Source of the DNA: Rikenellaceae bacterium
Lineage (GTDB): Bacteria > Bacteroidota > Bacteroidia > Bacteroidales > Rikenellaceae
DNA: 64,000 nt
Direction of reading: 5' to 3'
Assembly (NCBI GenBank): GCA_902362705.1
Contig: CABIXK010000003.1
Coordinates: forward strand, 24,742 to 88,741
The notes below the pieces were generated by a model. It was not told the origin of the DNA, searched no databases, and saw only the letters and a list, made by a program, of their open reading frames with translations. Positions 19,139-27,050 of the stretch are shown here, one piece after another. Positions within the stretch are counted from its first letter, which is position 1. Every line of letters begins with the position of its first letter. The position numbers were made by a program, and so were the translations under genes.

Positions 19139-20230
19139 CTATTCGACAAATCGAGAGGCCCACGCGGCCTCGTACTCCCGGGCGGTCATCCCCACGAAGG
19201 TGATGTGGCCCATCTTGCGCTTGGGACGGCTTTCGCGCTTGCCGTAGAGGTGGACATAGACCCCCTGCCGCCCCTCGGCCGCCACCTCGCGGGCCGCCTC
19301 GAGGTCCTGCCCCAGGATGTTCTTCATGACGGTGGGCGCCACCAGCCGCGGCTCCTCCAGCGGCATGCCCGCCAGGTAGCGGGCCAGCTCGCGGTACTGG
19401 TTGGTCGTGGCACCCTCGATGGTGTAGTGGCCCGAGTTGTGGGGACGCGGCGCCATCTCGTTGAAGTAGATCTCGCCCCCGCGCACGAAGTACTCGATGG
19501 CCAGGATGCCGCGGTAGCCGCACGCGCGCATGAAGCGCTCGCTCTCGCGGCGCATCCGCGCCAGAATCTCCGGGTCGACCTCGGCCGGCACGACGCACAG
19601 GTCGAGGATGCCGTCGCGGTGGATGTTGCGCCCGACGGGGAAGCTCACCACGCGCTCGCCGTCCGACACCATGACGATGCTCGCCTCGAAGTCGAAAGGC
19701 ACGAACTGCTCGAGGATGCAGGGCACGGAGAGCAGCGGCAGCGCCGCCTCGATGTCCTCCTCCGAGCGCAGCACGCGCTGCCCGTGGCCGTCGTAGCCCA
19801 GCGTGCGGGTCTTGAGCACGACGGGAAGCCCCAGCCGCCCCACGGCGGCGCGCAGCGAAGTCTCGTCGTCCACGGCCTCGAAGCCCGGGGTGAGCAGCCC
19901 GTGTTCGCGGGCGTTGGTCTTCTCGCGCAGGCGGTCCTGCGAGTCGTAGAGGGGGCGGAAGCCCTGGGGGATGTTGTAGCGCTCGACGAGCGGGACGAGC
20001 ACTTCGCCCGGCACGTTCTCGAACTCGTAGGTCACCGCGTCGCTTCGGCGGCAGAGCTCCTCGAGCGCCGCCGCGTCGTCATACGCCGCGACGATCGCCT
20101 CGTCGGCCACGGCGAATGCCGGCGCCTCGGCCGAAGGGTCGAGGCAGACGGTGCGCAGGCCCAGCTGGTGGGCCTCCTCGGTGAGCATCAGCCCCAACTG
20201 GCCGGCTCCGATAATTCCGATGGTCTTCAA
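19139..20230 (-). CDS. purK: N5-carboxyaminoimidazole ribonucleotide synthase
   Basis: ATP-dependent carboxylation of AIR to N5-CAIR. 363 residues, ATP-grasp. MKTIGIIGAGQLGLMLTEEA at the N-terminus, YEFENVP, LKTRTLGYDGHGQ (ATP-grasp glycine loop), EQFVPFDFEASIVMVS, and YFNEMAPRPHNSGHYTIEGA with the metal and CAIR-binding residues. It works with PurE, encoded 49 bp upstream. Confidence 0.97.
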   Translation of the reverse strand: MKTIGIIGAGQLGLMLTEEAHQLGLRTVCLDPSAEAPAFAVADEAIVAAYDDAAALEELCRRSDAVTYEFENVPGEVLVPLVERYNIPQGFRPLYDSQDRLREKTNAREHGLLTPGFEAVDDETSLRAAVGRLGLPVVLKTRTLGYDGHGQRVLRSEEDIEAALPLLSVPCILEQFVPFDFEASIVMVSDGERVVSFPVGRNIHRDGILDLCVVPAEVDPEILARMRRESERFMRACGYRGILAIEYFVRGGEIYFNEMAPRPHNSGHYTIEGATTNQYRELARYLAGMPLEEPRLVAPTVMKNILGQDLEAAREVAAEGRQGVYVHLYGKRESRPKRKMGHITFVGMTAREYEAAWASRFVE

Positions 20231-20279
20231 GTGTATCTCGTCCTTTTAAGGGTTCGTCGTGATGGCGAGGGGCCGAGGC

Positions 20280-20750
20280 CTACAGCTCGGCCCGGAGCAC
20301 CGTGGCCGTCTGCTCGGCGCGGAAGGCGTCGAGCCGCGCGGCCAGCTCCTCGTCCTGCAGCGCGAGGATCGACACGGCGATCAGCGCGGCGTTCTTCGCG
20401 CCGTTGATCGCAGTGGTGGCCACCGGCACGCCGGCGGGCATCTGCACGATCGAGAGCAGCGAGTCGAGGCCGTTGAGGGCGCGCGACTTCACGGGCACGC
20501 CCACCACCGGCAGCGGGGTCATCGAGGCCACCATGCCCGGCAGGTGGGCGGCACCGCCCGCACCGGCGATGATGACGCCCAGACCGCGCTCGCGGGCCGT
20601 CTTGGCGTACTCGCACAGCAGATCGGGCGTGCGGTGGGCGCTGACCACCCGCTTCTCGAAATCGACGCCGAAGCGCTCGAGCATGGCCACGGCGTCGGCC
20701 ATCACCTCGTAGTCGCTCACGGAACCCATGATCACTCCCACTTTCATCAT
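20280..20750 (-). CDS. purE: N5-CAIR mutase
   Basis: Moves the carboxyl group of N5-CAIR to C4. 156 residues, the normal class I (octameric) length. [28 protein letters not shown] and [15 protein letters not shown] are the PurE signatures. It is the first enzyme gene of the operon. No TAnnTTTG promoter is visible in the 50 bp between it and the terminator at 20802-20836, so transcription may come from the promoter at 21029-21059 by read-through. Confidence 0.97.
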   Translation of the reverse strand: MMKVGVIMGSVSDYEVMADAVAMLERFGVDFEKRVVSAHRTPDLLCEYAKTARERGLGVIIAGAGGAAHLPGMVASMTPLPVVGVPVKSRALNGLDSLLSIVQMPAGVPVATTAINGAKNAALIAVSILALQDEELAARLDAFRAEQTATVLRAEL

Positions 20751-20801
20751 AATCTCTTCGGTTTTATAAACGATTCATCGCAACGACCCGCGGCGTCGGA
20801 C

Positions 20802-20836
20802 AAAAAAGACCGCCACGACGTCTCCGTCATGGCGGT
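20802..20836 (-). terminator. Strong intrinsic terminator before purE (possible attenuator)
   Basis: Minus strand: ACCGCCATGACG, loop GAGA (a GNRA tetraloop), CGTCGTGGCGGT, then C and six T. The 12 bp stem has one U-G pair. It begins 7 bp behind the stop codon of the small ORF at 20844-20984 and lies 51 bp before purE, all in the same direction. Confidence 0.8.
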
Positions 20837-20843
20837 TTGATCT

Positions 20844-20984
20844 CTATCCGAGCACTTTGCAGCCCACCGATCCGCACGTGCCCGCCTGCATGCGCTGCAC
20901 CTGCTCCCGCATCGACGCGAAGGCCGCGGCCCGCTTGTGCCGCTTCTTTCGCCCGCGTTGTCGGATGTCGCCGAAAAGTGTCAT
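20844..20984 (-). CDS. Small basic Cys-tailed protein or leader ORF of the pur operon
   Basis: 46 residues: start TLFGDIRQRGRKKRHKR, a short helix-like middle, and end CGSVGCKVLG. It is very basic in the first 20 residues with two Cys near the C-terminus. No family is recognised. It has its own Bacteroidota promoter (21029-21059) and is directly followed by a strong terminator, so it could be an independent small gene or a leader controlling purE. The ATG at 20984 is preferred; an extension to 21026 would start at the transcription start itself. Confidence 0.55.
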   Translation of the reverse strand: MTLFGDIRQRGRKKRHKRAAAFASMREQVQRMQAGTCGSVGCKVLG

Positions 20985-21004
20985 CTTCCTTGCCCGAATT
21001 AACC

Positions 21005-21022
21005 TGTTTCGTTGCCGAAACA
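21005..21022 (-). other. 5' hairpin with GCAA tetraloop in the leader of the small pur-proximal ORF
   Basis: Minus strand TGTTTCG, GCAA, CGAAACA: a 7 bp perfect stem closed by a GNRA tetraloop, falling right at the expected 5' end of the transcript. It could stabilise the mRNA or be a regulatory element. Confidence 0.5.
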
Positions 21023-21028
21023 ACATGA

Positions 21029-21059
21029 CAAAGGTAGGTCTTTCCGAACAATTTTCAAA
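21029..21059 (-). promoter_or_regulatory. Promoter upstream of the small ORF and purE
   Basis: On the minus strand TTTG (21059-21056), 19 bp, TACCTTTG (21036-21029): a full match to the Bacteroidota consensus. It is the only such site seen between the GH92 gene and purE. Confidence 0.7.
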
Positions 21060-21085
21060 ATAAAGCGGGGGATTCTATCGACAAA

Positions 21086-23407
21086 TTATCGACATTCCCC
21101 ACCCCCGCACCGGGCGGGCGACGCCTGCGCGTCGGTGCCCCGCCGCATGTCGGGCTCGGCCTGCATGTCGAAGCGGATCGTGGCCCCCCGGGCAAGGTCC
21201 GACCAGCGCAGGAAATTGGCGTCCCACGGCTTGCCGTCGAGGCGCATCGCCCCGATGTAGCGATTCGCGGGGCCGTTCTGCGGCGCCTCGATCTCGATCC
21301 GCCGGCCGTTCTCCAGATGCACCGTCGCGCGGCGGAAGAGCGGCGCGCCCACAGCGTAGCAATCCGAGGCGGGGCAGACGGGATAGAAGCCCAGCGCCGA
21401 GAAGACGTACCAGGCCGAGGTCTGGCCGTTGTCCTCGTCGCCGCAGTAGCCGTCGGGCTTGGCCGAGTAGAGGCGGTCCATCGTCTCGCGCACCCAGTGC
21501 TGCGCCTTCCACGGCTCGCCGGCGTAGTCGTAGAGGTAGATCATGTGCTGCGCGGGCTGGTTGCCATGGGCGTAGTTGCCCATGTCGGCCACCTGCATCT
21601 CGGTGATCTCGTGGATGCGGGACCCGTAGTAGCTGTCGTCGTAGACGGGCGGCACGACGAACACCGAGTCGAGCATGCGCGCGAACGCCTCGCGCCCGCC
21701 CATGGCGTCGGCGAGCCCCTCCACGTCGTGGAAGACCGACCAGGTGTAGTGCCAGGCGTTGCCCTCGGTGAAGGCGTCGCCCCACTTGTAGGGGCTGAAG
21801 GGCGACTGGAAGGCGCCGTCGGCGTTGCGGCCGCGCATGAGCCGCGTCTCGGGGTCGAAGACGTTGCGCCAGTTGCCGGAGGCCTTCTCGACGAGCACGG
21901 CCTCCTCGTCGCGGCCCAGCTTGCGGGCCACCTGCGCGATGCACCAGTCGTCGTAGGCATACTCCAGCGTGCGGGCCACGTTCTCGTTGATGCCCACGTC
22001 GTAGGGCACGTATCCCAGCGTGTTGTAGTACTCGTGGCCCTTGCGGCCCGTGGAGCTGACGGTCGGGTGCACCGCCGTGCGGCCGTGCATGATCGCCTCG
22101 TAGAGCGCGGCGACGTCCTCCTCGGGCGTGACGCCCTTCATGATCGCGTCGGCGACCACCGAGGCCGAGTTGTTGCCCACCATGCAGCCGCGGTGGCCGG
22201 GGCTCGCCCACTCGGGCAGGAAGCCGCTCTCGCGCCAGGCGTTGGCAAGGCCCGCCTGCATCTTGGCGTTCTCCGATGGGTAGACCAGGTTCAGCAGCGG
22301 GAAGAGGCAGCGGAACGTGTCCCAGAAGCCCGTGTCGGTATACATGTAGCCGGGCAGCACCTCGCCGTTGTAGGGGCTGTAGTGCACGGGCTCGCCCGCG
22401 GCGTCCAGCTCGTAGAACTTGCGCGGAAAGAGGGTCGAGCGGTAGAGGCACGAGTAGAAGGTGCGCAGCTGCTCCTCCTTGCCGCCCGCCACCTCGATGC
22501 GGCCCAGCACCTCGTCCCAGCGCTCCTGCGCGCGCGAGCGGATCTGGTCGAGCGTGGCGTCGCCCACCTCGCGGTCGAGGTTCAGCACGGCCTGCTCGGC
22601 CGAGATGAACGACGAGGCGATGCGCGCCGTGACCTGTTCGCCGCGGCGGGTCGTGAAGTGGACCTTGGCCACGGCGTGGCACCCCTCCGCGGCCTTGCCG
22701 CCCTCGGGATAGAGCTTGGCGCTGCCGGGCGCGTAGTCCGACGGGGAGTCGGTCAGCTCCACGGCGCCGAACGGCTTGTCGAAGCGGATGACGAACCAGT
22801 TGCGGAAGTTGTCGGGCACGCCGCCGCTGTTGCGCGTGGTGTAGCCCGCCAGAGTGCGGGCGTCGACCACCTCCACGCGCGAGCCGCGGTCGAAGGCGTC
22901 GACCACGACGCCCGACTCGTCCGACTCGGGGAAGGTGAAGCGCATGACGGCCGCGCGCTCCGTGGGGGCGATCTCCACGCGCACGTCGTGGTCGGCCAGG
23001 TAGACGCGGTAATAGTAGGGCCGCGCCTCTTCGGACTGGTGCGAGAACCAGCTGCGGCGGCTCTGCTCGTCGAGCTTGTCGTCGCCCCGCACCGGCATGA
23101 GCGAGAAGGGGGCGTAGTCGTTGATCCACGGCGAGGGCTGGTGGGTCTGCTTGAAGCCGCAGAGGGTGTGGGCGCCGTAGGTGTAGGCCCAGCCGTCGCC
23201 CATGCGGCCCGTCTGGGGCGTCCAGAAGTTCATGCCCCACGGCAGCGCCACCGCAGGATAGGTGTTGCCCGTCGAGAGGGCGTAGTCGGACTGCGTGCCC
23301 ACGAGCGTCGAGACGTACTCCGAGGGGCGGAGCAGCGTCTGCTCGGCAGGGCGCGGGCCGCAGGCGGCGGCCAGGGCCGCGCAAACGAATACGAGGAGCT
23401 TCTTCAT
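21086..23407 (-). CDS. GH92 family alpha-mannosidase, lipoprotein
   Basis: 773 residues. Signal peptide with lipobox (VCAALAAACGP), so probably anchored to a membrane. The GH92 fold is seen from STLVGTQSDYALSTGN (start of the beta-sandwich) and GFWDTFRCLFPLLNLVYP in the (alpha/alpha)6 barrel to the diagnostic GDEDNGQTSAWYVFSALGF. GH92 enzymes are Ca2+-dependent exo-alpha-mannosidases acting on N-glycans or mannan; the linkage cannot be read here. It is the last gene of the GH130-GH92 operon, 104 bp behind the GH92-GH125 gene. Confidence 0.93.
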   Translation of the reverse strand: MKKLLVFVCAALAAACGPRPAEQTLLRPSEYVSTLVGTQSDYALSTGNTYPAVALPWGMNFWTPQTGRMGDGWAYTYGAHTLCGFKQTHQPSPWINDYAPFSLMPVRGDDKLDEQSRRSWFSHQSEEARPYYYRVYLADHDVRVEIAPTERAAVMRFTFPESDESGVVVDAFDRGSRVEVVDARTLAGYTTRNSGGVPDNFRNWFVIRFDKPFGAVELTDSPSDYAPGSAKLYPEGGKAAEGCHAVAKVHFTTRRGEQVTARIASSFISAEQAVLNLDREVGDATLDQIRSRAQERWDEVLGRIEVAGGKEEQLRTFYSCLYRSTLFPRKFYELDAAGEPVHYSPYNGEVLPGYMYTDTGFWDTFRCLFPLLNLVYPSENAKMQAGLANAWRESGFLPEWASPGHRGCMVGNNSASVVADAIMKGVTPEEDVAALYEAIMHGRTAVHPTVSSTGRKGHEYYNTLGYVPYDVGINENVARTLEYAYDDWCIAQVARKLGRDEEAVLVEKASGNWRNVFDPETRLMRGRNADGAFQSPFSPYKWGDAFTEGNAWHYTWSVFHDVEGLADAMGGREAFARMLDSVFVVPPVYDDSYYGSRIHEITEMQVADMGNYAHGNQPAQHMIYLYDYAGEPWKAQHWVRETMDRLYSAKPDGYCGDEDNGQTSAWYVFSALGFYPVCPASDCYAVGAPLFRRATVHLENGRRIEIEAPQNGPANRYIGAMRLDGKPWDANFLRWSDLARGATIRFDMQAEPDMRRGTDAQASPARCGGGECR

Positions 23408-23511
23408 GGGTTCCGATTTTTGTTTTCGGGACGGCAGCCTGCAGGGCACGCGAACAGCGGGCCTCCGCGGCGGGAGGCTGTGGCCCGCGCGGCTCCTGCG
23501 AGCCGCCGTAG

Positions 23512-26500
23512 TTATTTGATCGAGTTGAGCAGGTCGAGCTTTCCGTCGGCGATCAGCTTGAGGATGAGCTCGCCGAAGAGGGTGTTCTGCCAGGCGAACC
23601 AGGGGCGCGTGAAGTCGGCGGCATCGTCGCGGTGGTGCGACTCGTGGATAAAGCCGCAGCCGGCGTCGGTGGTCATCAGCTGCGCGATGCAGGCCGCGAT
23701 CTCGGCGTCGTCGGTCGAGGTGAAGGCGCGCATCATGACGCTCATGGGCCAGAACGACTCGACGCCGATGTGCGGGCCGCCGATCCCCTCGCCCGCCGCG
23801 CCGCGCCAGAAGTAGGGGTTGGCCTCGCTCCAGACGAAGCGGCGCGTGTTCTCGTAGATCGGGTCGCGACGGTCCACGTCGCCCAGGTAGGCCATGGCCA
23901 GCAGCGACGGCACGTTGGCATCGTCCATGAGCTGGGCGCTGCCGAAGCCGTCGACCTCGAAGGCGTAGATCGGCCCGAAGTCGGGGTGCTCCACCACGGC
24001 GTGCTCCTCGAGCGCCGCGGCCACCTCGTCGGCCAGGGCCGCGCAGCCGGCGGCGAGCTCCTGCTCGCCGTTGACCGTCGAGAGGATCTCGGCGGCCTTG
24101 CGCAGCGACGAGACGGCCATGAAGTTGGACGGCACGAGGAACTCGAAGGTCGTGGCGTCGTCCGACGGGCGGAAAGCCGAGGCGATGAGCCCCACGGGCT
24201 TCACGGGATTGCCGCGCCCGACGCGGCACTTGGTGTCGAGCTGGCGGTCGGTCGTGCGCAGGAACATGTAGTCGCCGTCGCCCTCCTTACGCTGCTGCGT
24301 GCGCAGCGTATGAAGGATCTTGCGCATCGCCCCGACCCACTCGGCGTCGAAGACCGATTCGTCGCCCGTCGTCTTCCAGTAGTGGTAGGCCAGGCGGATC
24401 GGATAGCAGTGGGAATCGATCTCCCATTTGCGCTCGAAGACCCAGGGGCTCTGGGGGTAGAACGCGGCGTCCTCGCCGGCGCCCGTGGGGCCGTCGTTGA
24501 AAGCGTTGGCGTAGGGGTCGATGTTTATCAGTTTGAACTGGCGGCGGATCGTGCCCGCGATCATGCGCCGCAGCGGCTCATCGTCGGTGCAGAGCTGCAC
24601 GTAGGGCCACACCTGGGCCCCCGAGTCGCGCAGCCACATGGCCGGAATGTCGCCCGTATATACATAGGTGTCGGGGCACCCCGCCTCGTCCTCGCGGTAG
24701 TGGACCGTGGTGTCGAGCGTGTTGGGGAAGCAGTTGCGGAACATCCAGCGGAGGCGCTTGTTCTCCAGCAGACCGCACACGCGGTCGATCTCGGCCTCGA
24801 CGGCCTCGGAGCGGAACAGCCGCGCTTCGGGCGCGGGGCGCCGGTCGTCATAGACCTCGGGCTCCTGGGCGCAGTACCACACCTTGGGCTCGGGGCCCAT
24901 CTCCATGCGCAGCACGCCGCCCGCGGCCAGGTCGGCATAGTCGACGTAGCCCTTGGTGTAGGGGGCGCCGTCGAGCGTCACGCGCTGGATGTAGCGATTC
25001 TCGGCCGAGTTGTCGACGGCCTCCACCGTCAGCACGCCGCCCGCGACCCGCACCTCGGCGCGGTCGAACATCGGCGCGCCGAACCAGAAGCGGCCCGAGG
25101 CGGGCTCGGCCTCGTAGAAGCCGAGCGACGAGAGGACGTACCAGGCCGACATCTGCCCCACGTCCTCGTTGCCCGAAAGACCGTCGGGTGCGGCGTGGTA
25201 GAGCGTCGTGAGCACCTCACGCACCTTGTCGGCCGTCTTCCAGGGCTGGCCCAGGATCGAGTAGAGGTAGAGCGTCGAGTGCGAGGGCTCGTTGCCGTGG
25301 GCATACTGGCCGATCATGCCCGAGATGTCGGGCGAGGTCTCGGCGCCCTCGACCACCGACGAAACGATGAACAGCGAGTCGAGCTTCCCGATCATTCGCT
25401 CCCGCGAGCCGAAGCACTCCTCGAGACCCTTAACGTCGTGCGGCACGAGCCACGTATACTGCCAGGCGTTGCCCTCGCAGTAGTCGTCGGCGCGGTGCGA
25501 CGAGGCGAAGGGGTTGAAGGGGGTGCGCCAGCCGCCGCGCGAGTCGCGGCCGCGCATGAAGCCCGTCGAGGGGTCGAACAGGTGGCGGTAGGAGCGGCTG
25601 CGCGAGGCGAGGTACTCCTCCTCGGTCTTCTTGCCCAGCGCACGGGCGGCCAGGGCGGCGGCGCCGTCGGCCAGTGCGTACTCCAGATCGTAGGCCACGG
25701 CCTCGTTGAACAGATCGCACGGGATGTAGCCGTATTTCATTCTCAGGCCGTTGCCCCGCCCCTCGTTCATCGCCGTGCGGCGGATCGCCTCGAAGGCGCG
25801 CTCGCGGTCGACGCCGGGGATGTTCTTCACGATGGCGTCGGCCACGACGACCACGCCCGGGTTGCCCACCATGCAGTCGGTCTCGTTGCCCCACAGATGC
25901 CACACGGGCAGGCGCCCCTGCTCGTCGGCGATGGCGAGCATGGTGTTGACGATGTCGGCCATGCGCTCGGGCTCGACGAGCGTCAGCAGCGGCATCTTGG
26001 CGCGGTAGGTGTCCCAGAGCGAGAAGACCGAGTAGGTCGTGTAGCCCGGATCGGGGTGCACCTCTCCGTCGGCACCGCGGTACGAGCCGTCGACGTCGCA
26101 GAAGGTCACCGGGGCGATCATCGTGTGGTAGAGCGCCGTATAGAAGATCTTGCGGGCCGTCCGGTCGGCCGTCTCGATGCGGATGCGCGACAGCTCGTCG
26201 TTCCACCGCGCGGAGGCGGCGGCCGCCGTAGCCTCGAAGTCCCACCCGGGGAGCTCGGCCGCGAGGTTGGCGCGCGCCCCCTCCACGCTCACGGGCGAGA
26301 GGGCCACCTTCACCAGGATCCGCTCGCCGGCCTTCGTTCGGAACGAGGCGCGGCCGTAGCGGTCGCCCACCGGCTCGAAGCTGTCGAACGGACGCGAGAA
26401 CTCGGCGGCGAAGAAGACCTTCTGGTCGGCGGCCCACCCCGCGGAGTGGCGCCAGCCGGTGACGATGCGGTCGCCCTCGGCCTTCAGCCCCGTATCGGTG

Positions 26501-27045
26501 GCCTTGTCCCAGCAGCCACCGTTCTCCAGATCGAAGACCACGGCGGCGTCATCGGCCTCGGGGAAGGTGTAGCGGTGCAGACCCACGCGCGAGGTGGCGG
26601 TCATCTCGGCCGTCACGCCGTAGCGGGTCAGCGGAACCGAATAATAGCCCGGCACGGCCACCTCCTTCGAGCGGTCGGCATAGGACCAAAGGCCCGACTG
26701 CGGGTCCTCCTCCGTGCCGCGGGCGTAGGCGACCTCGCCCACGACGGGCATGAGCGTGACGTCGAACAGATCGCCGATACCCGTACCGCTCAGGTGGGTA
26801 TGCGAAAAGCCGATGACGGTAGAGTCGCTCTCGTGGTAGCCCGAGCACCAGTCCCACGACTGGGGAATGCTCGTGGGGCCCACCTGCACCATGCCGAAGG
26901 GGACGTTGGCCCCCACGAAGACATGGCCGTGGCCGCCGGTGCCGATCTTGGGATCGACCCAGCTGACGAAGTCGCCGTCGGGCTGCGGCTGCGAACAGGC
27001 GGCCATGAGCAGCGCCGCCGCGGTCAGTAGTCTGTTGGTTTTCAT
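23512..27045 (-). CDS. GH92-GH125 fusion: two alpha-mannosidases in one lipoprotein
   Basis: 1177 residues. Lipoprotein signal (LLTAAALLMAACSQP). Residues ~28-735 are GH92: [50 protein letters not shown] and DGLSGNEDVGQMSAWYVLSS. Residues ~745-1177 are GH125, a metal-independent exo-alpha-1,6-mannosidase: RWMFRNCFPNTLDTTV, TGDIPAMWLRDSGAQVWPY, NIDPYANAFNDGP, ERKWEIDSHCYPIRL and GIGGPHIGVESFWPMS. The two families usually occur as separate proteins in one locus; here they are one reading frame. Fusion suggests sequential trimming of branched mannose at the membrane (inference). It starts 5 bp behind the next GH92 gene. Confidence 0.93.
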   Translation of the reverse strand: MKTNRLLTAAALLMAACSQPQPDGDFVSWVDPKIGTGGHGHVFVGANVPFGMVQVGPTSIPQSWDWCSGYHESDSTVIGFSHTHLSGTGIGDLFDVTLMPVVGEVAYARGTEEDPQSGLWSYADRSKEVAVPGYYSVPLTRYGVTAEMTATSRVGLHRYTFPEADDAAVVFDLENGGCWDKATDTGLKAEGDRIVTGWRHSAGWAADQKVFFAAEFSRPFDSFEPVGDRYGRASFRTKAGERILVKVALSPVSVEGARANLAAELPGWDFEATAAAASARWNDELSRIRIETADRTARKIFYTALYHTMIAPVTFCDVDGSYRGADGEVHPDPGYTTYSVFSLWDTYRAKMPLLTLVEPERMADIVNTMLAIADEQGRLPVWHLWGNETDCMVGNPGVVVVADAIVKNIPGVDRERAFEAIRRTAMNEGRGNGLRMKYGYIPCDLFNEAVAYDLEYALADGAAALAARALGKKTEEEYLASRSRSYRHLFDPSTGFMRGRDSRGGWRTPFNPFASSHRADDYCEGNAWQYTWLVPHDVKGLEECFGSRERMIGKLDSLFIVSSVVEGAETSPDISGMIGQYAHGNEPSHSTLYLYSILGQPWKTADKVREVLTTLYHAAPDGLSGNEDVGQMSAWYVLSSLGFYEAEPASGRFWFGAPMFDRAEVRVAGGVLTVEAVDNSAENRYIQRVTLDGAPYTKGYVDYADLAAGGVLRMEMGPEPKVWYCAQEPEVYDDRRPAPEARLFRSEAVEAEIDRVCGLLENKRLRWMFRNCFPNTLDTTVHYREDEAGCPDTYVYTGDIPAMWLRDSGAQVWPYVQLCTDDEPLRRMIAGTIRRQFKLINIDPYANAFNDGPTGAGEDAAFYPQSPWVFERKWEIDSHCYPIRLAYHYWKTTGDESVFDAEWVGAMRKILHTLRTQQRKEGDGDYMFLRTTDRQLDTKCRVGRGNPVKPVGLIASAFRPSDDATTFEFLVPSNFMAVSSLRKAAEILSTVNGEQELAAGCAALADEVAAALEEHAVVEHPDFGPIYAFEVDGFGSAQLMDDANVPSLLAMAYLGDVDRRDPIYENTRRFVWSEANPYFWRGAAGEGIGGPHIGVESFWPMSVMMRAFTSTDDAEIAACIAQLMTTDAGCGFIHESHHRDDAADFTRPWFAWQNTLFGELILKLIADGKLDLLNSIK

Positions 27046-27050
27046 TGCGG

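Noticed and set aside
20857..21063. Plus-strand ORF of 68 codons opposite the small pur-proximal ORF
   Set aside because: No plus-strand promoter is seen, whereas the minus strand has promoter, ORF and terminator in order.
24780..24860. Frameshift or missed stop joining GH92 and GH125 as an artefact
   Set aside because: The frame is continuous through the linker and both domains are complete with motifs in the same frame; I keep it as a true fusion but list the check.
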